64,000 nt of DNA. Origin: Chionis minor (lineage: Eukaryota; Chordata; Aves; Charadriiformes; Chionididae). A program made the position numbers and the translations under genes. The notes under the pieces were generated by a model that had not been told where the DNA came from, searched no databases, and was given only the letters and a program-made list of their open reading frames with translations. Each line of letters opens with the position of its first letter. Position 1 is the first letter of the stretch. Positions 1 through 12,964 of this stretch are shown piece by piece. Where the stretch lies: positions 856,923 to 920,922 of the forward strand of contig VZSF01006733.1 in NCBI GenBank assembly GCA_013398295.1, written 5' to 3'.

Positions 1-63
1 TGCCTTCATTCCTTCATTCCACTTAAAAGCAGGTTAAGGCACATACGGGAGACAAAAGTAATG

Positions 64-103
64 TTTTTTGGTTTGATTTGGTTTTGTTTTGTTTTGTTTT
101 TTC
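64..103. repeat. TTTTG-type simple repeat
   Basis: This is a T-rich tract with imperfect repeats of GTTTT/GATTT, including three near-perfect GTTTT units. It is probably a microsatellite or the decayed A-tail of an old retroposed sequence on the opposite strand. No element body is visible next to it. Confidence 0.7.
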
Positions 104-3100
104 CTTTGGCAGCTGAAATGAAAGCTACCAGGTACAAGGGATATTGCTGGCTGAGAGAAGGAACTGGAGATAAGTGACAGAACTGCCTGTGGGTTCAGAA
201 AAGCATACTGAAAGTATTCCTTAAAATGTCAGAGAGTTTCCAGAAGTGCAGTGTTGTCAAAGCATTTAGGATCAGGTGTGAAAAGATGATTCAAGCACAC
301 CATAGTATTGAAGTATTATCAGATGCTTATAGCATATTGGTTTGAATCACACCTCTCCCTGTGTTTCTGCAACAGATGGACGTAGCATTGGTCTGATGGG
401 TTGCATGGATGTGGCTGTAAAATGATTGTACTGACATTTTGGTACAGAGCTGGGCATCCAAAAGCTTTAGGGATTATTATTAAAAAAGAAATGTAATATT
501 TTTAAAGCTGAGCTTGTCGCTGTGCCAGAAGGTTAAACAATCTCAGCACACTGCTCACCCTGAGCTTCCAAGAACGGCAGGTCCAGACCTTATTTTTTGC
601 ACTATTTTGCACTGTATTTGGACAGTCTTCTCATGGGCTAAATCAGTGTTCTAGGGAGGTAAGTCCTGCAGAAATGAGTCAGCAGTGATAAGGATGGCAG
701 ATCACACCCCAGACCAAACAGAGGTGCCATTCCCTTAATTTTACCTTCAAATAAATTCGTCCCTGAATCTGAATCATCTGCCTTGAGTCCAAATCTGAAT
801 GAAACATTATAAAGGAGAAACCAGAGCAAGACTTTTCTGCTCCATCATCCTTTCACAAGAAACAAACACAAGAGTGCTAGAGGGTGGCCTGGTTATGTTG
901 AAGAATCAGAGAGCTGAAGCTCCCAAGTGAGAAGAAAGAGTGGGCACCACATCAGCTGATATTACTCCCAGCAACAAGGAAAGCTTTTTGCTTTCGACCA
1001 TGTCATAATCTTCATTAGCCACCTGACAGGCAGAGAGGTTCAGGGAGCAACTACTTAAAAAAAAAAGAAGAAAAAAAAATAGAGGGAAAAATTGCTTTTC
1101 TGTTGCTTATAATACAGAAGGACCATTCTGCTGCATGTAGCTCTATTAATAGTCTTACAATCAGGTTAGAAAAGCACTTTTACTAGACTAGAGCACAGCT
1201 TTAACCTCCCCCAGTGTTAACTGGACGACAGCAGATGGAGCAGATGGAATAGTGTCAGAGGCTGCAGGAGGAGCAATCCGAATGTTGAAGAGTCCCTCAG
1301 GCAAGAAAATTCTGTCGAAGTGTAGTTTATGTCTTGAGATTTCATTCAAGCTTAGTTGAACTTTTAAGACCTGTGGTCCATTCTGAACTCCTAAAAAAAT
1401 TATCAACACGTTTGAAACAGCTACTGTCCTGCTTCAGTGTGCAGCCAAATCATTCCTACTACTTTAGTGACAGACAGTCCAGGCAGATGATTTATTTGTT
1501 TATTGTGATTTTTCACTGCAGATTTTAGCAACTCATTAAAAAAAGCACATTCCTCATAATGCAGGATGTATTGAAATCCGCCATCTGCTTCACTCTAAGT
1601 ATCTATAGGGTTTGGTTGACATCCGGAGCCCATCACTTTTGGCATTGGCTTATCCACAGCAGTACAATTTTGACTCCCCTTTTCCTGAATTTGGCATTGT
1701 TCTCAACAGGTTTGAAACAAAACCTCCACACTTCCTCACAATTGCTTGTGACCTTTTGGGCATCAGCAGTGACAAGAATGTGCTTCTGGAGTGTGAAATT
1801 AGAATATTAACAAGAGTGTGAATCTTTTCTTCACACCGCACGGAGGAGCAGGGAGGCTGGCAGATGAATCCTCTACTCACAAAATGTTGGCAGTTGAGAC
1901 AAAATACCACGAAGTGGGTAAGAAATATATATGCTGGGATGCTGTCTGTTGCACCTAGCGCAGCTGGCACACGCTGCACTCCAGGCACCAGCTGGCAGGA
2001 GATCAGCATCTATCGTAGAAGCATTTAAGATGCCTGTTAAGCTTTTGGCATAGGCGATGGGGGCTGTTATCATCTCTCTCCTGCTCTGTGGGATCCCTTT
2101 GCAGCTTCAGTCCATTTCCTTGGAGAGAAACATCCACATGATAAAACTGTGGGTGCAGCAGCACCCAGAGGAAGTGTCTGGATAGAGTCCAAGGACTGTA
2201 TGGCTTCTGTAGCTGTTGTACCACCACCAGCTCTCCCACCCCATTTTGGTAAGCATTATGCTGGATTTCCAGACATCCAGCAGTTTGCCTGCCTGTCCAG
2301 AGATCCCAGCACTAGGGCCCCCGCACATGGCTCTGTATTGCACTCCAGTATCGGCACCCCCTCACTGCCCACGGGATGGGGAACTGATTTGCGTTTGCTC
2401 CGTGCGCTCCCCAGAACATCCGTTTGTTCCTATGGTCCAGTGCTGGAATACATGGAATAGCCACAGAAACCAGTCACTTTTTCTCTTTTAATGTTGCCTT
2501 CTGTTCTCATTTGATATATAATGGTACTAAACTGCAGAGCGGCATATACTCCTTAAATTATTGTTGTCAATCAAAGGCAAATCACGCAGTAAATTCAACA
2601 GTGACACAAATGACAAATAATTTTAAAGGAAAAGAGAACCAGGACTTTGCTGCCTACTCAGTACTTTTCCAGGAGACAGACAAAGGACTTCATATTCTTG
2701 TGCTGTCAGTCTTGCACCTTTTACAAGCACCGACTTAACTAAGAAATCTTAAAACACTAGAGAATGCTGATAAATATAGCAGCTATTTTATCTGCAGAGA
2801 AGCATTGCATATTTCATGTAGCCTGTTAAATGATGTTTTATCTATATTAACACCATCTTCCAAGCAGTAACGTATCTTTTGTGTCTCTCTCCCTGTCTCT
2901 TCCTTTCTTTCGCTCCAGAGGGCTAAAATGTTTATTGAGGGAAAATGTGGTACAAAGAGAAGTACTGGATTGTCACATGACATCACCTTATTTTAAGCAA
3001 CTCTTAATCCTACGGCTAATTAAAATTTCTTACTTCTGTAAGATTTCTGAAAGGAAAAAGTATACCAGATACCATCACAAATGGGTATTAAAAGTTGTGT

Positions 3101-6100
3101 TGTACAAAAATGATTTATGCTAAAACAGTTTCCATTTAGATCTTTTAAAAAACAATATAAAATCTTTCACATGTAAGCATCAGAAAGGTATTAGTCATAG
3201 TCTGAACTGATTGCTATAATCAGTGTAATCAGGCAACAGCAGTTAGGTGTATAATTTATAATTTTTTGTAATTCTGTTTTATTGATAAGTTGATATGCTC
3301 TTTCATTTTTCGCATATTTGTCAATCACATCGTATTACTGAATCGATCCAACTACATATCTAGTATCAGCTATGCCAAAAATAATTTACTATCTCTGTCT
3401 CAGTCTGTGATTGGTAATGAACAACTTCCACATACAAATGTTAAATTGCTTTTCCATTCCAACATAGCCAAATCTTTAAGATATTCAGTTTTCAGATACG
3501 AACATCAACTGCATTTCACACAACAGTGCACAAGCCCCTTTTAAAATTCCTTCTATGGTCCCATTCAATAAGAAAATATTTTAAAGAAAGCAATACCAAT
3601 GCATTTTATACAGCTGTGAACACCCTTTCATTTAGAACTATCTTGTAAAAATGGAGTTCTTTATTCTGAATGTTATCTATATTAGTAGTGTCTGAAAGTA
3701 ATTATTGCCAAAACCAGGATGTTCCTTACCTAGTAACCTCAATCTGTTTTCCTAGTGAAAACTGCCCTGTTCAGAAAAGACACAATCACAACAGTGTGGT
3801 ACTCTACCCTTGGCAAGTTATGAAAGAAGGTCAAGAAGTCAACGGCTACAGAGATGTGCATCTTCTTGCTGGGTTTGAGGTGCCCGAGTATCATTGGTGT
3901 GGGGAATTACGTTGCTTCAGGCCAAACCACGAGTTTCAGAACTTTTTTCAGATGAATTAATTTTAATTAAATGAATTACAGTAAGACTAAATGGAAATTC
4001 ATCTACAACTCTATGACAATGCAAATGATTATGCAAAGAAATCTATGAGGGCTCCATTGTCATGTAACATATAACATATACATAAAAGATCATATTCAAA
4101 TAAAACTTGTCTGTAGTAGGAAATTTTGTTACTTTAAGAGTTATGGCACACATAAGGAGAAATTCTGTTAGACAGGTATACAAAGGTTTCTACAGGTACG
4201 TGCCATTCAGTCTGTGATGTGAAATAAGCTAAATCAGTGTAAGATCCAACACATTTACCAGCAGGCCTATAGCAGTAAGAGTAACATATGTGAACTCATA
4301 CTTCATATACGAACTGACATAGTTTTATGGTTTTCACTCTGTAAACCAGGCCTGAAATGCTGCTTGTATCGGATATCTTCATCTCAGCAGATCAAAAGGA
4401 GGGCTTCTTCATTAATTTTCAGCAGATTCCATAAGTTACTCTACATTAAATATATATATGTACAGAAGAAGAAGAAAAAAAAAAAAAGGAATTTTCTTGC
4501 ATAATGTTTTAGGTAACTTTTTAGAATATCATGTTCCAGTCCCTGCTTTCCACTATGTCACACATGCTTATGCCATTTATGACATGTTACACTACACAAC
4601 CATAATGCAAAGTGACTGATCTAATGTAACACAAAGTGAGGCATTAACAAATGTATAAATAGCTTTGGGAGGGAATGAGATTTAGCAAGGAAATTTTGAT
4701 TACATCAGACAGTTCAGATTTTGATAGACTTTTAGTCAGTTTGCCACAGAAGTCTATATGTTTGCATTATTCACTGCAATTTAATATGAATTACAAGCTG
4801 AAAAATGTAAAAAGACATTCTGGCAAAACTCTGTGCCAGAATGCGCTAGAGAAACATAGGAGATGTATTTATGGATATTACATACCAAATTCAAAGAACA
4901 AAAAAGACCAAGTATCTAGAGACTCATGTCATTTAACAGATCATGGCCCAATCCTCAAAATATCTAATCTTATAAATAATTTAACATATTAACAGTTAAG
5001 ATAATATACATCAGTTATTCTGTTGATGCTGAAGAGACCAAGCAGGTATGTGCATTTAAATATGTGTGGACAACACATAATTAGTCTCTTAGGCTTTTTA
5101 TTGTCTAACATTTTTTCCCTTTACTTTGCAAAAGAGTACCTTTAGTAATTAGGAAAATAAAATAAAGTTTTAACGTATGGAAATATATGAAAAGATGTTA
5201 AATTATGTAAGAACTGTTGTACAGGAATATAGTTTAGTTCAATCAAATGGATATTCATAATTATATGGTTACTTTACTTCCATTTTTTATTTGTAACGAG
5301 TAATAATCAGAAAATTAAAGAATGCTTCTCCCCCACATTCCTAGAATAAAAGATTGTAAAAAAAGTTGCACTGAAAGTTTCACTCAGTATGTTCTCTACA
5401 AAAAATATGCATTGTTGAAAGAAAGAGTAAAACTGCCCACGAAAAATATGTTAGAAAAATAACTAAATTTAAGCAGAATACAACCTCAACGAAGAATTTC
5501 CATTACATTAAGGTAAATATAGAAATACTATATATTACTAGTTCCATGACATAATAGGAACCTCTCTGGAAAACATATACATGAAAATACAATGTTTAGA
5601 TAAGCAATCTTTACATTGCTGCCCTGTGATTTAAGACTTTTTCATTGTGCTACACTAGTACTTCTTTTGCATAGATTTGGATGAAGAATACCTAATACTT
5701 TTAGAGCTCTTCCTTGATTACTCCAATATGCTTTACAGGAAAACATAAATTCTATCAGTAAGTGTATGGGAAACCAGCATGCCTTGTTCAGATCTGAATT
5801 CTGAAACACTTTTAATTTATGTAACATGGCAGTGGTATTTCCATCTACTGAAAATTACACATACTTCTGCAATGAACTGCTCAAAAGTGACTCACAACAG
5901 TCAAGAAGTGGTAGAACGTGCACTTAGCACAACTCTGGCACTGTAATTTTTGAGATACATTATATTTCAAATGGGGGAACGTTTCTGCACTCATTAGCAG
6001 AGCTTGCTTTTTGCAACAGGATTGCACACGTGTAAATGCCAACATAGACTGGAATATAAATTAACACTGGAAAACAGACTAGCAATAACAGGAGAAGGAA

Positions 6101-8096
6101 AAAAAGTAAGTTTAAATATTCCTTGTACCTAGAAATATTTCAGGTTTAGCAGTATGTGTGTGTATTAGCAAATAGAAATTAACCACAGAAAGCCCAACAT
6201 CCCTCTTAGAAACAGGGAATTAGCTTTACTACAGCAGAGTATTTTATCTGATATCAACAGTTAGTATATATGCAATACAATAGAGAATCAGACTACATAA
6301 AAGTAAACCACAGGGGGTTTTATAACAAAAAAAATCATGATAAATTAATTTTATCATATTCTAATGCTTTTTCCTTTTTTTAGGTTCATGGGATTAGTTG
6401 ACTGTCTCTGACTGTCTTTCCATAAATTTGTAAAAGTTTCGGTTTTGACAAATAAATTCCACAAAAAAAACCCCAACCCATGAACAACCCAAACCCCTTG
6501 TAATACTTCTGATCAATTCTGTTAATCCATTCCTTTCTGGGGGATAATTTTTTTCATACTCACATTCCTCCCACATTCTTCTGCACCGCTGAATCTTTCT
6601 AAGTAAAGCCATTCTTTGATGTAATGGGGGGAAAAAAATTCTTAGGAAGTTCCTTAACTATATTTTTCCAGTCATTCAGGCTGCCAAATCATTCTCACAG
6701 GAAAAATGTTGATATACTTTTAGGCTTTTGAGGGCAGAACTGAAGAGGTCCTGCTTGCTGCGGTGCAACTGTAAACATTACAAAGCACATCCAGTAGCAG
6801 TTAGATCCCATTTTATCTGTAGGACATGAGATACCTTCTATACGGTCATTTCATATGATCAACTTTTAATTACGGATCCCATGCATTTCAAAAAGGGACT
6901 TTTAATTCCCAGGAACTGGCTCTAGATGATACAGTTACAGCGAGATAAACACTGAAGATAAACCTGAAATTCCATCATTCCCAAATCCATTCCCTGCCCA
7001 GTTCTGAAAAGCTGCATCAGAAGGAAGTAAAATTTAAATGCATAACCCACTTTTGCCTACAAAGAACACTTTCTATTTATTTCTTTGAAATTTAAAATTA
7101 CACAGGCAAAAAAAAGTGATGGACCTCCAGACTCCCTGAAACAAGAGTTAAGTAAGCAATATAAGATTTCCCATTGCAGATATCATCCTGGATTCAACTG
7201 ACACCAACTTGGAGTCAGTCCTCTTTATTTCAAGCAATGACCCGAGAGACCCACACTAGGAAAGAAGTTGTCCCATTTTCAGTTTCTTGGGAGAGCAAAA
7301 GACACTTTCAGAGGGTCGTTTAGATTTCAGGTAGACTTCAAGGAGCACAGATGACAATGTGACAGGTATGGTCCCAATTAAAGTTGGGTAGAACAAAACC
7401 TGTTTCCTATATTAAGATTCAGTGTTGAGGTTCACTGGCAGGATGGTGACAACAATAAAGACTTTTCTTCTAGCTCTGAAGATGGGGCTAAAACAGCCAG
7501 AAAGAGCAAAATGTTAGGGGCTGATTCATTTAAAACTACCAGAAATGTGAGGAAAAAAATATGTGGCAGAATTCACACAGGAACACTAATCTATTGTTTT
7601 ACTGAAACATTTTTTAGTTCTATCTGAAGGAGGGGAGTAATTAAGTGTCCTCATGGTTTGTGCTAATGGAGAGAGGGGACTGATTAGATTATGGCTGTGT
7701 GTTTCTGTTAGAGGCAGAGGAACAAAGCCAGCAGGAAAATTATAAAACCAAAACACAACAAATCTGAAAAGCTATGATACTACTGTATAGGCATTTCCGG
7801 CATGGAGAGAATGAAGAGAGCATCCTTAGCACTGCCTGGAAAAAGGCTAAGAACCACACGGAGAGGAGAGACTTCTTGGTTTTCTTCCTGCTATGTTGGC
7901 AGAAATAGGGTTTTTTCTGGAGTTTCTGTAAATAGAGAGGGTTTCATTCAAATGAATCATTCATTCTGGTCATCATTTTTTTCATCCTCATGCAAATAAT
8001 CCCTGACACCCTGAATTCTGTTAGTATTGTGGAGTCAAAGGAGGTAAAGTGTCTTCCTATTCATGTGTATATAATTAGGCAGACTTTTATATACTT

Positions 8097-8144
8097 TGCA
8101 TTTTATTGAAAATGCGTTTTATCGAAACTGCATTTTATCCATAA
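8097..8144. repeat. Three tandem copies of a 16-bp unit
   Basis: The three consecutive 16-mers begin TGCATTTTAT, TGCGTTTTAT and TGCATTTTAT. They end TGAAAA, CGAAAC and CCATAA. The phase is exact with no indels, so this is a small minisatellite-like tandem amplification. It has no coding context. Confidence 0.75.
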
Positions 8145-10504
8145 TATATTTTAATCTGTAATTTAAGAAATACAACAAAAATAGGATTACTGAATGATTT
8201 CCTCTGTAAAATTTAAACCCCTTTTACCATTACTTTTTAAAGCACAGTGAGGCCCAGGGCACTGTACTGTAACCTTTAGATTTCTTTAACACATTCAAAT
8301 GGGAATTGGAAACGCTTTCATAGCTGTGCATGCTATTAAACACTAACCTAATATTACAGCTGAGTGTACAAGTAGCAACAATACAGAGGATAAATTCTGA
8401 TGTGCTTTTTTTGGAAGAGGATGAGAGCAAGAAACAACTTGTTGTTGAGGCACTGACTTCATATTTTTAAAGTAGATTTGCTCACTGTTATTTATTTAAA
8501 CTTCTTAATACTAAAAATAAAATGCTGTATTATTCGCATGTCTCTATTTCCACAATGACACAATTTTACTACGTGTTTCTTTAAAATAGTCTAAAGTAAA
8601 CAGATTAGCAAACAGACGCAAATATATGCAGCAACATCTGGTTAGTTATTGCCCTTCTTTGATCTGGTACAGGTAACAGGGCAAGATGAATGCTTTTTTA
8701 AACAGTCTAGTACAATTACATTGCCAAAAGCATCATATGCTATATGGAGATGAGTACTGAGGAAAAACTACGCTAAATCTCATCAAATGTAGTTCAGCAG
8801 TCATTCTAATTTGATGTAGAGCTCTGTCTTTAAAGCTAAAAGCATGTTACATTTCTGATTTTGAAACATATCGGAATAGTACAAGACATTTTATTTCCTA
8901 TTTCGACATATTCCCTTGAAATGTCAAAATCACTTGGAGCAGTGTCCAAAACTCTGGACACCTATACCTTTGTTTGCTGAAAAGGTAGAGCAGGTCACAA
9001 AATGAGCTGCTTGTTCCCCATGAAATCTTTGACTATTTAAGGAAAACACAACCCCATCCTCCCCCAAATCTCCCAAAAGAGCACTTCAAGTTGGAAATAC
9101 TCCAAGGGGGTTGATAACAGGCGCAGCTCAAACTTAGGTGTTGCACGGCTTAACCATCCCCCGTCTGCTTTGCTGCCTCGTGGGAATTCCCAAGTAAACG
9201 CAGCCCGTCTGATGCTGCCTGACGCTGCCAAGAGAGAAGCCTGGCATGGACCATGCCCATGTGCCACTGTAGACAAACGCTACTCATCTCTGGCTTGGCT
9301 CCACACCTATGGTGGCATTCACATAGCATGATTAAAATTATGGACTGCAAATCTAGTGATTTAGTCTAGGTAAGGCTGAAAAGTATAAAGTCGTGTGTCC
9401 GTTCACTGGTGTGGTTGACCAAAACCAGTCCCTGGCAGAACATACTCTCCCTCTTGCTGGAAGCATTCTGGTGGTGCTGTTGCACTTTGCTGGAAAAGCT
9501 CTGATTTCCAAATAAATGAAAATGCTTTACAAGGCATTTCTCATTCATGGTAACAGCAGGAGAGAAATCAATAGCACATTCACAGCTGATCCCTAGCAGC
9601 CCTCATTCTTCCTATTCTAAAAAGAAGAAAGGGAAAAAAAAAGTGCTGAGGAGTTCCTCAGTCTGGATAACTTCATTATCTAATGCTAGTCCCAATTACA
9701 AAAGGTTTAAAAGGTGAATGGAGCCCAGTCTCCCAAGCCACAGAAATGCTGTATTCCAGTGTATGTCAGGGATGGTGAAAACCTCACATCATTACATTTT
9801 TAAGCTACATCTACCTTGAGGAAGTTGTATTCTGTTATCTTAGTAAGAGTACTGGCTGGTTATATTGCTAGTCAGCTGATGTGAGGGAAGGATAAACCTT
9901 AGGCTCTGCACCAATGTTAAGCTTCTGAGTGATTGTATGTAAACAACACAAATCTTTGTGTCTGTTCTAGGATGTGAACTTATGTTATCTAACATGTATT
10001 GTCTTGGGAAGGACAGGACTTATTCTCCCGCCCTGTTTCCCAGTTGTTGCTGCTTTCCTATTATGGTCGTTCCCTCTTATAGCCCATCTTCATCCTCAGG
10101 TACCACACAACACAACAACACTTCTTCCGAGTGCCATTGCAAGAGGAATGTTACCGCCTTTCTGTTGTGTACAGAAATTGAGTTCTGCTAATTATCAGTG
10201 TGTCCTCACCTGTGTTGTTTATTTTTGTTTTTGAAAAAAGCAAACATAGGTGACTTTGCTCACGTCAGAAAATGATCCATAATTTTCTCTGCTTTCAGAG
10301 CACAGACAGATGTGAACTGCTACAGCAGAGCGATTGTGCTACAATTCTTCTCTTTTATACAATTTGATCCCAGAGTATCTTTATATCTATTGTAGCCCCT
10401 AGAAATCCCAATTGTCTATGAACTTTCACTCTATAGGGTGTTTTATAGTTGTCTCCTAAGAGATCGCAGTCCTCTGAAGCTGAGAATTTTAATTGTCAAG
10501 GGAA

Positions 10505-10610
10505 GGCTGTATCTCCAATTCACAAATGAAGAATAAGTTACAGAGCACCTAAATGACTTGCTAATATCACCCTCTAGGACCATGGCAGGCAGGAAGCTCT
10601 AAACTCAGTT
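10505..10610 (-). repeat. MIR-like SINE tail, antisense
   Basis: The + strand reads like the reverse complement of an ancient CORE/MIR-type SINE. It has a segment resembling 'TCTCCATTTTACAGATGAGGAA' (seen near 10,513), then a stretch like 'AGAGATTAAGTGACTTGC' (here CCTAAATGACTTGC at about 10,549), then a decayed version of the 'AAGGTCAC' motif. The match is from recalled family consensus and is diverged. The tRNA-like head is not visible. The exact subfamily is not assigned. Confidence 0.5.
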
Positions 10611-11133
10611 TCTTAATCAAGGAACGTCTTTGACTTTTTAAGAAAAGTTATCCTGTGTGCTCTGACAACTCGAGGAATCTGGATTTAGAGAATTTCCAGC
10701 TGATGGTTCTAAGCGTGAGAAATGAGATTTGTTCCCTTCCAGTGGCAAAATATGCAGTTCATGCACACAGGGATGTGTGATGTGGCTTCTCTCATCTTTA
10801 CCTGGCATAAAGCCATTTGTGCAGCAGATTCAAAGCAAGAAGCTGTCCAAGAACTGCGACATGGAAAGAAAAAGGGTGGCAACAAGGGAGTGAATGGAGA
10901 AACCCACAGAACATGGCACCAGATGCACAGGCATACCTTCCAGGAGTAAAACCACACCTGAGTGAACCAGTACCAGCTAGCAGCATACCCTGTGCTTTGA
11001 TGGAAAAAGAGGAAGCTGTGTTCTTGCAGCTGTGGAATGGGGGTGTTTTCCTCTTAGTGTGAAGGCAGAGTGGGAATCATGAAGGCAGCAGGGTGGGCAC
11101 TACAGATGGTGGTGAAAATTGTCTTGCCCAAAC

Positions 11134-11145
11134 TTTTTTTTTTTT
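11134..11145. repeat. Poly-T run
   Basis: This is a run of 12 T residues followed by CCCC. It lies about 160 bp upstream of the CR1 5' fragment and has no visible link to it. Confidence 0.8.
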
Positions 11146-11305
11146 CCCCGGAAAAGAACAAAGTCGGTGCTTCGGCCCATTATAAGTTGTTCTTTCTGTA
11201 AACAGGAATTGCTAAAGAAGCACAGGAGCACAGGTAACGCTTTCCTCAATCCCTTCAGAGGCAGGGAAGGACACTGAGAGGAACAGGAAAACATACCTGT
11301 TAAAC

Positions 11306-12235
11306 ACATGGCTCAGGGGCTGATGCCACTGGTGGAATTTTGGTTTTTTTGATCATGGGGAGGTTTCCACGGCAGCAGGCCTGCTGGCGGCAGGTGGAAT
11401 TAGGTTGTCTCAAAGAGGGAAAAGGATCCTTGCACATGAGATGGCAGGGCTCATTGAGAGGGCTTTAAACTACGCGTGAAGGGGGAAGAGGATGGAATCA
11501 AGCTCATTAGAGACGAGCCTAGGGGCAGTGTACCAATGCTGGGGGGGAAATCCATAGCCCAGCTCAAGTGCGTCTACACCAGCGCATGCAGCACGGGCAA
11601 CAAACAGGAGGAGCTGGAAGCCATTGTGAAACAGGATAGTTATGATATAGTCACCATCACAGAAACATGGTGGGACATCTCTTATGACCAGAGTGCTGTA
11701 ATGGATGGCTATAAGCTCTTCAGAAGGGACAGGCAGGGGAAGAGAGGTGGTGGGGTGGCTCTGTATGTTAAGGAATGTTTTGATTGTATGGAGCTCAATG
11801 ACTATGAAGGCAAGGCTGAGTGCTTATGGGTAAGGATGAGGGGGAAGGCCAACAAAGCAATATCCTTTTGGGAGTCTGTTATAGACCATCCAATCAGGAT
11901 GAACAGATAGATGAAGAATTCTACAAGCAGCTGACAGAAGTCTTGCCATCCCCAGCCCTTATCCCAGTGGGGGATTTCAACGTGCCAAATATCTGCTGGG
12001 AATACAACACAGCAGAGAGGGAACAGTCTAGGTGATTCCTGGAGTGTGCGGAAGATACCTTCCTGACACAATGGTAGGTGAGCCTGTCAGGGGAGGTGCT
12101 TGGCTAGGCCTGCTGTCCACAAACAGAGAAGATCTGGTGGATGATGTGGTGGTCGGAGGTCACCTTGGGATTAGCAACCATGAAACTGTAAGACTGATCA
12201 ATTTTTGGAGGGGAGGGGGGTCAGCAAAACATCTG
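11306..12235 (+). mobile_element. CR1 non-LTR retrotransposon, 5' part (linker and ORF2 endonuclease), 3' truncated
   Basis: CR1 is the dominant LINE of birds; its ORF2 encodes an APE-like endonuclease and a reverse transcriptase. This copy begins with non-coding sequence typical of the region before ORF2 (about 11,306-11,475) and runs through most of the endonuclease domain. It stops near 12,235, before the reverse transcriptase. Most genomic CR1 copies are 5'-truncated 3' ends, so this configuration (5' part kept, 3' part missing) is unusual. It implies a later deletion or breakage, since target-primed reverse transcription normally starts at the 3' end. The match to the CR1 linker just after the endonuclease (GGGGGGTCAGCA-like, near 12,214) marks the last recognisable point. 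Confidence 0.85.
11476..12200 (+). pseudogene. CR1 ORF2 endonuclease domain, frameshifted
   Basis: This is the decayed N-terminal, APE-like endonuclease of CR1 ORF2, which nicks the target DNA in active elements. The first frame (11,476 to about 11,860) carries the metal-binding-region motif VTITETWWD and the LFRRDRQGKRGGGVALYV block. A one-base loss near 11,861 moves the reading frame. The second frame (to 12,033) carries LLGVCYRPSNQDEQ and the GDFN motif (VGDFNVPNICWE). It meets a TGA at 12,033-12,035 where CR1 normally has an arginine codon. A second one-base loss near 12,070 opens the third frame, with GEPVRGGAWLGLL, TNREDLVDDVVVGG and finally SNHE. The family normally has SDHE there, so a catalytic Asp appears to be replaced by Asn. 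The copy cannot be functional. Frameshift positions are inferred from remembered CR1 protein motifs. Confidence 0.85.
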
Positions 12236-12419
12236 ACATCTGCATCTGACACCCTCGTCACCTTCCCCCACCCCAGAGATCTGAGGGCTTCTCCAGCAGC
12301 CTTTGCAGTTGAGGGCCTTGCACCTGCATTTTTTATTTTCTTTGATTACTTTCTATTCACATTAAAATTTAATTACTCCTTTAATTTCTGTTATTAAAGA
12401 AGCTGTGTTTCATTACATA

Positions 12420-12660
12420 CCTGCACTTTTAAGGATATATATAGTTTACATATATATTTAGTTTATACATGTTCAAATATAGGTGTTATATATGTACCTA
12501 TCTAAATATATTTATTTAAAATAAAACTGTATAGATAAATATGCATATTTGCACACATTTTCTATATGTCTTTATAATATACAATAATATAGATAATGTA
12601 AAAATATGTAACTTTATGTATCGAAAGAGAAATATATGTGTATATATGTAAATTTGTACA
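12420..12660. repeat. AT-rich low-complexity block
   Basis: This is a strongly AT-rich stretch with many ATATAT and TATATA motifs and imperfect repeats of the form TTTATATATG or ACATATATAT. It probably arose by microsatellite-type expansion and decay. It abuts a CpG-containing, GC-rich patch on its right side. Confidence 0.7.
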
Positions 12661-12964
12661 GTTTTATATAGGAACACTTGCTGGCAAAAAGGAAATAGGG
12701 AGCCAACCAGTCGGTTTCAAAAAATGCCAACCGACCGATCACGAGGCAACGAGAAAACATTTTGGGTATGAGGCAGTCAGGGATGGTGGCCACTGTGTGT
12801 GCAGGGGACGGAGCTCCTGTGGCACTGTACGTACCCTGCACCAGTGGCACGTCGGGCAGTGCCCCTGCCAGCTCCATGCTGCGTCCAGCTGTGCCTGGCG
12901 GCTCTTCCCAGAGGCCAGTCTCTCTGGTAGGAGCCCTTGGCAGCTTTGGAATGCAAAATAAACA
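12661..12964. other. GC- and CpG-enriched patch
   Basis: In an otherwise AT-rich, CpG-poor setting, this roughly 300-bp segment holds about a dozen CpG dinucleotides between 12,700 and 12,905, including clustered CCGACCGATCACG near 12,731. It is open in several short frames on both strands (for example + 12,762-12,977), but none shows a recognised domain. It could be a small regulatory island, an unrecognised repeat or a recent insertion. Too small and isolated to call a promoter. Confidence 0.4.

Larger units (their letters stand above)
1..10504. other. AT-rich non-coding sequence, no gene recognised
   Basis: I see no exon, RNA gene or mobile element that I can name in this stretch. Open frames are short, overlap on both strands and carry no recognisable domain. 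Local content is limited to simple repeats: a TTTTG tract near 64-103, A-rich runs near 1,055-1,080 and 4,475-4,490, and a triple 16-bp repeat at 8,097-8,144. The composition resembles avian intergenic or intronic DNA. Conserved non-coding elements could be hidden here, but a multi-species alignment would be needed to see them. Confidence 0.6.

Noticed and set aside
1612..1821. 70-codon + frame with protein-like text and an acceptor-like CTCAACAG inside it
   Set aside because: No recognised domain, no matching donor, and - strand frames of similar length overlap it. A frame of this size is expected by chance in 64 kb.
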